Origin: Streptomyces sp. NRRL B-3428
GTDB taxonomy: Bacteria; Actinomycetota; Actinomycetes; Streptomycetales; Streptomycetaceae
NCBI GenBank assembly: GCA_000721375.1
Contig: JOGW01000001.1
Coordinates: 186,001 to 250,000, forward strand
Length of the DNA stretch: 64,000 nt
Reading direction: 5' to 3'
Shown: piece by piece, positions 9,315 to 15,955 of the stretch
How positions within the stretch are numbered: the stretch's first letter is position 1
Layout of the letters: each line of letters begins with the position of its first letter
Translations under genes and position numbers: made by a program
Notes under the pieces: generated by a model
Seen by the model: only the letters and a program-made list of their open reading frames with translations
Database searches by the model: none
Told to the model about the DNA's origin: nothing

Positions 9315-9351
9315 GGTGGGGGCGGACCGTCGTCGACGGTCCGCCCCCACC
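9315..9351. terminator. Bidirectional terminator between convergent genes
   Basis: Perfect inverted repeat with 18-bp arms (9315-9332 and 9334-9351) around a single central base. It ends 1 bp before the stop codon of the leftward DUF2264 gene and follows the LacI stop by 25 bp, so it serves both. Confidence 0.85.
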
Positions 9352-9352
9352 G

Positions 9353-11221
9353 TCATGCATGGGTGACGGCGGGCGGGTCGAAGGTGATCCGGGTCCGGGC
9401 GCCGTCGGCCCAGGTGACCTGGAGCGCGTCGTCGGTGGCGAGGGCCTCGCCGACCACCTCGCCGAGGGGGAGCGGTGTGGTGGTGAGCGCCGCCAGGCAG
9501 GCGTACACACCGCTGCCCGCCGCATCCGCACCGAGCCGCGGCACTTCCACCCACCGCGTGAACGCCGTTCCCTGAGGCGCCCGTTGCTCGTCCCGCCGGG
9601 TCCATCCGTGCAGCGGACGCAGCCCCGAATGAAGGCCAGGACCGGCCGCCCACCCCGTCTGCTCCACCCGCGCACCCTGGGGGACGCCGCCGAGGACGCG
9701 ATGTACCCGCAGCTCGTAGTGGCCGTACGCCACCGTCACCGACTCGACCCGCAGCCCCGGCACCATCGCGGGCCCGGTGGGGAACGCCGGCCGGTGCCAT
9801 GAGGCCGCCCAGCCCCAGCCGTCGCCGCCGCCCGCGCCGAGCGGGTGGATACGGCGCCGGACGCTGCGTACGCCGTCGAGCGAGACGGCGAAGTGGTTGT
9901 CGGCGACGTTGGCGACGGCGGTCGGTCCCGTGCGGGTCGAGTAGTGCTGACGGCTGTAGAGCGGGTCCTCGCCCCCGGCCGATTCGCCTTCCTCCGGCCG
10001 TACGTGATCACTGCCGTGGTTGTGGACGCGCACGATCCCGTCGGCGGACGTGGAGTGCACAAGCAGCCCGGGGGCCGGGAGCGCGAGATACCGGTCGGCG
10101 GTCTCCACCGGTGCCTGCTCCTCGACCGACGTCCACAGCGGATCGTCCGCCCCCGCGAGCAGACAGACGAACGCCTTGGAGGCCCAGTACGGCGACGCGG
10201 GCCCGGAGTACGGCTGCAGCGAGGCCTCGTGCGGCCCGTGCCAGCCGAGTGTGAGAAGCCCGTCCGCGTCCACCGCGCCCCGGTCAAGGAAGTACCGCAG
10301 CGCCCCGCTGATCAGCCGGCGTGAGGTGCCCGGACTCCACGGGGTGTTGCCCGTGACCGCTCCCAGGCCGACCGCGGAGGCGGCGGCGAACCGGTACGTG
10401 AGGGAGCGGCCCATGTAGAGCGGCGCCCCGTCCCCGCCGAACAGCAGCCCGAAGCTCGCCAGATGCTCCCGCAGGCGCTCCCCGTGTACCCCGGACTTCG
10501 CCCCGCCCAGATGCGCGTCGAGCATCGGATACAGGTGCAGCGCCCAGCCGTTGTACTGGTCGAAGGCCCGCCCGTCGCCGTCCCCGTACCAGCCCTGACC
10601 CCGATACCAGGACTCGAGCAACTCCAGACCCCGCTCCCGCGCGCGGGCGGTCTCGGTGTCCCCGCGGCCCACGGACTCCAGGAACCCGGCGACGGTGAAC
10701 GGGAAGAGATACCAGTTGTTGGGCGAGGGTGTCCGCCGCAGCGCGCCCCGCAGCCATTGCTCCGCCCGGTCCTGTACATCACCGTCCAGGCGGTCCCACA
10801 GCCACGGCCGGGTCATCCGAAGACCGAGCGCCACGGACGCGGACTCCACCATGGGCTGGCCCGCGATGTGGATGTCGCGGATCACCGGCCATGATTCGGT
10901 GTCGTCCCGCCCGGGGGTAAGGGTTCCGGCCGCGAGCCCCTCGGCGTACCGCTCCAACCAGCCGTGCGGATCGGACCCTTGGGACCCGGCGACGCGGAAG
11001 CCCGCCGCCAGGAACGTACGGGCATAGCCCTCGAGACCGTCGGAGCGCACCCCTGACTGCGACGGTCTGCCGGGCAGATCGAGCAGTGCCCCGCGGGGAG
11101 TGGCCCAGCGCCAGGCCGAGTCGACCAGACCGTCGGCCGCCGCCTCCCAGTGGGCACGGGTGTAGCCGGTGTGCGGGCTGAGCGCCCGGTCTTCCGCGGG
11201 CAGGGGGAGGCTCGGGCTCAT
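9353..11221 (-). CDS. DUF2264 domain protein, probable glycan-active enzyme
   Basis: 622 aa from the ATG at 11221, which overlaps the dehydrogenase stop (ATGA). The protein is cytoplasmic, with no signal peptide. Recognisable DUF2264 segments are DGLEGYARTFLAAGFRVAG, NNWYLFPFTVAGFLESVG and DQYNGWALHLYPMLDAHLG, followed by RLISGALRYFLD and a beta-rich C-terminal part. The helical half resembles an (alpha/alpha)6 toroid as in many glycosidases and lyases. The biochemical role is not certain; I recall a link between DUF2264 and CAZy family GH154 (glucuronidase), which should be verified. Context with a sugar-acid-type dehydrogenase and a LacI-like regulator supports catabolism of an uncommon sugar. 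Confidence 0.8.
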   Translation of the reverse strand: MSPSLPLPAEDRALSPHTGYTRAHWEAAADGLVDSAWRWATPRGALLDLPGRPSQSGVRSDGLEGYARTFLAAGFRVAGSQGSDPHGWLERYAEGLAAGTLTPGRDDTESWPVIRDIHIAGQPMVESASVALGLRMTRPWLWDRLDGDVQDRAEQWLRGALRRTPSPNNWYLFPFTVAGFLESVGRGDTETARARERGLELLESWYRGQGWYGDGDGRAFDQYNGWALHLYPMLDAHLGGAKSGVHGERLREHLASFGLLFGGDGAPLYMGRSLTYRFAAASAVGLGAVTGNTPWSPGTSRRLISGALRYFLDRGAVDADGLLTLGWHGPHEASLQPYSGPASPYWASKAFVCLLAGADDPLWTSVEEQAPVETADRYLALPAPGLLVHSTSADGIVRVHNHGSDHVRPEEGESAGGEDPLYSRQHYSTRTGPTAVANVADNHFAVSLDGVRSVRRRIHPLGAGGGDGWGWAASWHRPAFPTGPAMVPGLRVESVTVAYGHYELRVHRVLGGVPQGARVEQTGWAAGPGLHSGLRPLHGWTRRDEQRAPQGTAFTRWVEVPRLGADAAGSGVYACLAALTTTPLPLGEVVGEALATDDALQVTWADGARTRITFDPPAVTHA

Positions 11222-12225
11222 GCGAGGAAGGCCAATCGTTCGCGTCGTACGGAATGGGCGAATCCGTCCCCCGCGGCCCAGCGGCGCAGCTCCTCGACCG
11301 CGAGGTCGGTGAGCCGCGCCCACTCGTTGCCCTGGGAGCCGGCGAGATGCGGGGTGATCAGTACGCCGGGGCAGTCCCACAACGGGTGTTCCGGGGGCAG
11401 GGGTTCGGGGTCGGTCACATCCAGGACGGCGCGGACACGGCCCGCGAGCGCCGCTTCGGTGAGCGCGTCCTGGTCGACCACGGGACCGCGTGCGGTGTTG
11501 ATCAGCACGGCGTCGGGGCGCAGCGCGTCGATCAGTTCCCGGCTGACGAGCCCGCGGGTTTCGGCCAGCAGCGGTGTGTGGACACTCACCGTGTCGCTGA
11601 GCGTGAACAGTTCGTCCAGGCCTGCCGGTTCGGCGCCGAGCGCGCGCGCCTCATCGGCGGTGACGAACGGGTCGTACAGAAGAATCCGCAGATCGTACGG
11701 GCGCAGCAGCTCGATCACGCGGCGGCCGATCAGGGACGCGGACAGGATGCCGACCGTACGCCGGTAGTTGCCCACGCTGTGCGGCACGAGGGCCCAGTCG
11801 GGCGTGGTGCGAGAGGTGCGGTAGTCGCGTGCGCGCTCCAGGGCACGTTTGCCGCTGAGCAGGATCATCGCGACCGTGTACTCGGCGACGGGCAATGCAT
11901 TGGCCGCGGCCGCTGAGGTGATCTCGATCCCGCGCTCCCAGGCCGCGTCGGTCATCAGTTCGCGTACCGAACCGGCGGTGTGCACCACGGATTTGAGCAG
12001 GGGAGCGGCGGCGAGTACGGCGGCGTCCAGGGGCGGGCAGCCCCAGCCGGTGATCAGCACCTCGGTGGTCCGCAGGACTTCAAGGGCTTCGGGGCTGCCG
12101 AACTCGTGCAGCGGCCGCGGTGTGAGTGCGCAGACCTCCGCGAACGCGGCGACGGCCTGCGGGGTGAGCAGCGCGGAGGCCGCGCCGGGGGAGAGGGCGA
12201 AGGCTGCGGTGGGTTTGTGCGGCAT
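11218..12225 (-). CDS. D-isomer-specific 2-hydroxyacid dehydrogenase
   Basis: 335 aa from the ATG at 12225 behind GAGGGAAG. The Rossmann fold shows VGILSASLIGRRVIELL, where the usual GxGxxG is replaced by GxxSASxIG; the acidic residue at the end of the second strand (LYDPF) suggests NAD preference. Catalytic residues of the family are visible: Arg in LINTARGP, Glu in DVTDPEPLP and His in ITPHLAGSQG. Such enzymes reduce 2-keto acids to D-2-hydroxy acids or the reverse; substrate unknown. It is the first gene of a two-gene unit with DUF2264, with a tandem repeat immediately in front of its start. Confidence 0.85.
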   Translation of the reverse strand: MPHKPTAAFALSPGAASALLTPQAVAAFAEVCALTPRPLHEFGSPEALEVLRTTEVLITGWGCPPLDAAVLAAAPLLKSVVHTAGSVRELMTDAAWERGIEITSAAAANALPVAEYTVAMILLSGKRALERARDYRTSRTTPDWALVPHSVGNYRRTVGILSASLIGRRVIELLRPYDLRILLYDPFVTADEARALGAEPAGLDELFTLSDTVSVHTPLLAETRGLVSRELIDALRPDAVLINTARGPVVDQDALTEAALAGRVRAVLDVTDPEPLPPEHPLWDCPGVLITPHLAGSQGNEWARLTDLAVEELRRWAAGDGFAHSVRRERLAFLA

Positions 12226-12325
12226 ACGTGGCTTCCCTCGGCTGCTGTGGGCGTACGGGAATCGTGGTTCGGCAAGGGACGCGGGGTCAACTGACCGAAG
12301 ATCCGAAGCGGAAACGGTCAAACGA

Positions 12326-12410
12326 TCAGTGGGGTCCTGCGGGTCAGTGGAGTCCTTCGGGTCAACGGGGTCCTGCGGTCAGTGGAGCCCTGCGGGTCAA
12401 CGGGGTCCGG
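12326..12410 (-). repeat. Five-copy 17-18-bp tandem repeat in the dehydrogenase promoter region
   Basis: Units begin at 12326, 12344, 12362, 12379 and 12397 (last partial), each of the form TCARYGGRGYCCTKCGG. Two sequence types, TCAGTGG and TCAACGG, partly alternate. The array fills the 231-bp gap between the regulator stop and the dehydrogenase start, the expected place for operators. The slightly irregular spacing (18, 18, 17, 18) is not a reading-frame multiple throughout. Confidence 0.75.
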
Positions 12411-12456
12411 TGCTCTGGTGCGCCCGGTCCGGGTTCCGCCGCTCCGGCCGGCCCGG

Positions 12457-13605
12457 TCAGCGCGCTGCCGCGCCCCACCCCACCGGTCCCGTCGAGCCGC
12501 GCACGGAAAGCCGGGGCAGCAGCTCCAGGCGTCGCGCCGGGCCGGCGTCCGTCCCCGCGACCCGCTCGGTGATCCGCAGCAGCAGCAACTCGGCCGCGGT
12601 CCGCCCCACTTCGGCCTTGGGAGGCGCCACTGCGGTGAGCGGGGTGGGGGCGAGGGCGGCGGCCACATCGTCGTACGCGATCACGGAACAGTCCTCGGGG
12701 ACGCGGATCCCGGTCCGTACGAGCTGTTCGACCAGCACCAGGGCATCGACGTCGCTGTGCACGATCACCGCGGTGGCGCGGCGCCGGGCCAGCAGCGCGG
12801 GGAGGTCCACGCCCGGTTCGTGCGTCCCGGCCACGGGACCGGCGTCGGGTGAGCTGAGGACCTGACCCGCATCCGTGAGTTCCGGTGTGGCGGCCAGCAC
12901 GGCGCCGAAAGCGCTACGCACCGCCCGCGCCGTGGGGCTGTCGTCGCGTGCGGCGAGCAGCAGTCGCCGATGGCCCAGTTCCCGGAGATGCTCGACGGCC
13001 AGCTGTATCCCGTACCGGTGGTCGGAGCACACCGAGTCCAGCGGGTAGAGCGGACTTCCGGGGCCGGGGCGTCGTTCGAGCAGCACGGTCGGCACTCCGG
13101 TCGCCGCCAGCCACTTCCCGTCCGACTCCTCGGCGGCGCTGCGCCATCGCGGGGCGATGATCAACCCTCGCGCACCTTCCGCCACCGCGCGCTCGACCAG
13201 CGGGCGTTCGGTGGCGAGCGCGGCGCGGGGCGCGGGGTGCACGCAGACCCGCAGGCCCCCGGTTTCGAGTGCCCGACGCGCCCCGTACAGGGCCTCGTTG
13301 AGGTACGAGTGGAACTCGGGGATGACCAGGGCGACGGTGTTCGTGGACCTGACCGGGGTGACCGCCGCCGGTGGCGCCGCAGCGGTTGTCCCCTGCGCAC
13401 CGTCCGCGGTGGCGTGCGCCCCGATCGCCCGCACCTTCCCGTGCGCCCTGCGCAGCGCCCCGGCCCTCGCCAGCTCCTCAGCGTCCCGCCGCGCGGTCAC
13501 CACGGAGACGCCCAGCTCGACGGCGAGCGCGCTCAGCCCGGCCTCGCCCCGCGCCAGCACCGCAGCCAGCATCCGGCGCCGCCGGCTCGCCACGGACTCC
13601 CGCAT
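12457..13605 (-). CDS. Transcriptional regulator: DeoR-type HTH with LacI-type sugar-binding domain
   Basis: 382 aa from the ATG at 13605, preceded by GGGGGGAA. Residues ~5-60 form a DeoR winged helix (RRRMLAAVLARGEAGLSALA, VSVVTARRDAEELARAGALR). A linker rich in Ala/Pro leads from ~120 to a periplasmic-binding-protein-like domain of LacI type (TNTVALVIPEFHSYLNEALY, RGLIIAPRW, HLRELGHRRLLLAA, CSVIAYDDVA). The hybrid architecture is known in actinobacteria. It lies directly upstream of the dehydrogenase/DUF2264 genes and is probably their sugar-responsive regulator, with the 17-18-bp array as a candidate target. Confidence 0.85.
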   Translation of the reverse strand: MRESVASRRRRMLAAVLARGEAGLSALAVELGVSVVTARRDAEELARAGALRRAHGKVRAIGAHATADGAQGTTAAAPPAAVTPVRSTNTVALVIPEFHSYLNEALYGARRALETGGLRVCVHPAPRAALATERPLVERAVAEGARGLIIAPRWRSAAEESDGKWLAATGVPTVLLERRPGPGSPLYPLDSVCSDHRYGIQLAVEHLRELGHRRLLLAARDDSPTARAVRSAFGAVLAATPELTDAGQVLSSPDAGPVAGTHEPGVDLPALLARRRATAVIVHSDVDALVLVEQLVRTGIRVPEDCSVIAYDDVAAALAPTPLTAVAPPKAEVGRTAAELLLLRITERVAGTDAGPARRLELLPRLSVRGSTGPVGWGAAAR

Positions 13606-13699
13606 CGTTCCCCCCACCTGGTGTGCGCCAGGCGAGCATACGGGCCTGTCAGGTGCCGTACGGCGGTGGATCTGGCTTCCAGCCGTGCACGCCATGTCC

Positions 13700-14146
13700 T
13701 CAGCCCGGCTGGCCGTGGGACCCCGACTCGAGGGATGAGCGGAGGGCGGCCAGCGTCGCGGCGACGCGGGTCAGGTCGTCGGGAGAAACGGCCGCCGTCA
13801 GCTCGGCGAGCTCGCTCGCGACGACGGGGCGGGCGTCGGCCAGCTTCTTCTCGCCCTCGGGGGTGAGCCGGAGGACGGACGAGCGCCGGTCCTGGGGGTG
13901 CGCGACCCGCACGCACCAGCCCGCGGCCACCAGTCGGTCGACCGCCTTGCTGACCGCTCCAACCGTGATCGCCAGCTCACCCACGATGTCGAGCACGCGA
14001 CACCCCGGCACCGCATCGATGACCTCAAGGAAATCGAACTGCCCCAGGGACAGACCTTGTTCGGAGCTCAGCCGGGCGTTCACGGCGTTGTAGAGCCGGG
14101 TCTCGACACGGACCAGATCGGTGAACGTCGACGTGATGTGGATCAC
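13700..14146 (-). CDS. MarR-family transcriptional regulator
   Basis: 148 aa. The start is the GTG at 14146 with TTGGAGG 6 nt upstream. It has the canonical MarR winged helix: LSLGQFDFLEVI, ELAITVGAVSKAVDRLVAAG as recognition region, then the wing VAHPQDRRSSVLRLTPEGEK. It acts as a dimer. It is divergent from an alpha/beta hydrolase gene; the shared 109-bp gap contains three related palindromes, so it probably represses itself and the hydrolase, released by a small, perhaps ester or phenolic, ligand. No ligand can be deduced. Confidence 0.9.
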   Translation of the reverse strand: MIHITSTFTDLVRVETRLYNAVNARLSSEQGLSLGQFDFLEVIDAVPGCRVLDIVGELAITVGAVSKAVDRLVAAGWCVRVAHPQDRRSSVLRLTPEGEKKLADARPVVASELAELTAAVSPDDLTRVAATLAALRSSLESGSHGQPG

Positions 14147-14160
14147 GGAAACCTCCAATA

Positions 14161-14224
14161 GATTCCTAGGAATCATCTTCCTTGGAATGTGGTTAACTTC
14201 TGGCAGATGGATTCCTGGGAATCC
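14161..14224. promoter_or_regulatory. MarR operator cluster (three related palindromes)
   Basis: GATTCCTAGGAATC at 14161-14174 is a perfect 14-bp palindrome. GGATTCCTGGGAATCC at 14209-14224 is palindromic except for its central two bases. Between them TTCCTTGGAA (14178-14187) keeps the TTCC/GGAA half-sites. The outer sites have centres 49 bp apart and flank the divergent starts. Confidence 0.75.
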
Positions 14225-14255
14225 ATCTTCGCACCTGGATCTATGGAGGCCCACC

Positions 14256-15182
14256 ATGTCCCGACAGCAGCGCGACGCCTTGAACGCCCTCTACCGCTCC
14301 TTCCCGCGCGCCGAGACGCCGCCCACCGTTGAGGAGCAGCGCATCGGGTATGCCGCTGGTGTCTCCAGGCCCGCACCCGAGGGCGTGACCACCCGCAGGA
14401 CCGTTCTCGGCGGTCGGCCGGCCCTGGAGCTGATACCGGCCGAAGCCTCAGGCCCCGGGCGGCTGCTCTTCCTGCACGGCGGTGGCTACGTCATCGGCTC
14501 GCCCGACACCCACGCCGGGCTCGCCGGTGAACTGGCCCTCCGCTCGGGGTTGCGGACAGTGTCGGTGGACTACCGCCTGGCCCCCGAGCACCCCTTCCCG
14601 GCGGCCGTCGACGACGGACTCGCGGCCTACCGTGAGCTGCTGGCAACCGGCACCGACCCGCGGGACATCGTTGTGGCCGGTGACTCTGCAGGCGGTGGCC
14701 TGAGCATCGCCATGCTCCTTGCGGCACGGGAGGCCGGGCTGCCGCAGCCGGCCGCCGTGGTCGTCTTCTCTCCGTGGGTCGACCTGACCCTCACCGGCGC
14801 GAGCATGCGGTCCAAGGCCGATGCCGACCCCATCTTCACCGAGGCCGACATACGCGCCTACGTCGACCTGTACCTCGGCACGGCTGACAGTGCGCACCCC
14901 CTGGCCAGCCCGGTCTTCGACGACCTCACCGGACTGCCCCCACTGCTCGTGCAGGTCGGGGCCAACGAACTGCTGCTCGACGACGCGGTCCGGCTGGCCG
15001 GCCGCGCGGGCGCCGACGACGTCGAGGTCACCCTCGAAATCGGCCCCGGCCTTCCCCATGTCTTCCAGCTCCACTACGGCCGACTCGACGAGGCCGACGC
15101 CGCACTCGACCGCGCCGCCCGCTTCTTCACCGAGCAACTGGCCCGGCACGCGGGCGCTGCCCGACTCGAACCGGTCCACTGA
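14256..15182 (+). CDS. Alpha/beta hydrolase of the hormone-sensitive-lipase family
   Basis: 308 aa from the ATG at 14256 behind ATGGAGG. The HSL-family oxyanion motif HGGGYVIGS lies near residue 74 and the nucleophile elbow GDSAGGG has Ser144. The acid and His lie in the C-terminal part (VQVGANELLLDDAV and PHVFQLHYG). There is no signal peptide, so it is a cytoplasmic esterase or lactone hydrolase; it resembles proteins annotated as monoterpene epsilon-lactone hydrolases. Substrate unknown. Divergent control with the MarR gene suggests induction by its substrate or a related compound. Confidence 0.9.
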   Translation: MSRQQRDALNALYRSFPRAETPPTVEEQRIGYAAGVSRPAPEGVTTRRTVLGGRPALELIPAEASGPGRLLFLHGGGYVIGSPDTHAGLAGELALRSGLRTVSVDYRLAPEHPFPAAVDDGLAAYRELLATGTDPRDIVVAGDSAGGGLSIAMLLAAREAGLPQPAAVVVFSPWVDLTLTGASMRSKADADPIFTEADIRAYVDLYLGTADSAHPLASPVFDDLTGLPPLLVQVGANELLLDDAVRLAGRAGADDVEVTLEIGPGLPHVFQLHYGRLDEADAALDRAARFFTEQLARHAGAARLEPVH

Positions 15183-15477
15183 CTCTGCCTACGCGGGCGG
15201 CGGACGGCGGACGGCGGACGGCCGCGCAGGCCCGACCGGGCCGGCTCGATGAGAGACCACACACCACAGCTCCGCATTCGTCTCCCTCGACGGCCTCGTC
15301 CGGGTCGCTCCCGACTCGTTCCGCACCCGCCCGTCCTCCCACTGGCATCACTCGCCAGCGCAATGAGCCGCCGGCGTGGGGATGCGACGATCACGCAGGG
15401 CTACATGTCCGGTCGACGTAGCCGTACGAGAACAGGGGCCCGCCGACCGCCCGCAACGGCTCCCCTAGAGTCCCCCC

Positions 15478-15951
15478 ATGATCCGCTTCGAGACCGTCAC
15501 CCACATCGCCGCCCCACCCGAGGCGGTCTTCGACCTCTCCCTGGACGTCGACGTGCACACCGCGTCGATGGCCGGCAGTTCCGAGCGGATCGTCGGCGGG
15601 GTGCGTGCGGGCCGCATGGAGCTGGGCGACACCGTCACCTGGCGGGCCCGGCACTTCGGAGTGCCGTGGCGGATGACCTCGCGGATCAGCGCCCACCAGC
15701 GGCCCTCGCACTTCGTGGACGAGCAGGTGGCAGGGCCCTTCGCGCGCTGGGTGCACGCCCATGACTTCGCCCCGGACGAGTCGGGTCAGGGGACCGTGAT
15801 GCGTGACACCGTCGAATTCGCGGCGCCCTTCGGCCCGTTGGGCCGCCTCGCCGAGGCCGCCGCGCTCGGGCGCTACATGCGGAGGCTGATCGACGAGCGC
15901 AACGACCACATCCGGTCCGTCGCCGAGGCCCTGGGGAACCCGACGGCCTGA
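15478..15951 (+). CDS. SRPBCC (START-like) ligand-binding protein
   Basis: 157 aa, ATG at 15478. It opens with IRFETVTHIAAPPEAVFDLS, the typical first strand and helix of the SRPBCC/polyketide-cyclase fold; VAGPFARWVHAHDFAPDESG and the long C-terminal helix GRYMRRLIDERNDHIRSVAE complete it. Such proteins enclose a hydrophobic ligand; here no catalytic residue can be named. The gene stands alone: its stop is 4 bp from that of the convergent STAND regulator. The 295 bp before it hold GGCGGAC repeats and no gene I can support. Confidence 0.8.
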   Translation: MIRFETVTHIAAPPEAVFDLSLDVDVHTASMAGSSERIVGGVRAGRMELGDTVTWRARHFGVPWRMTSRISAHQRPSHFVDEQVAGPFARWVHAHDFAPDESGQGTVMRDTVEFAAPFGPLGRLAEAAALGRYMRRLIDERNDHIRSVAEALGNPTA

Positions 15952-15955
15952 CCGC

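Noticed and set aside
15183..15477. Small gene between the hydrolase and SRPBCC genes
   Set aside because: Open frames here lack ribosome sites and consist of GGCGGAC-type repeat translation, so none can be supported.
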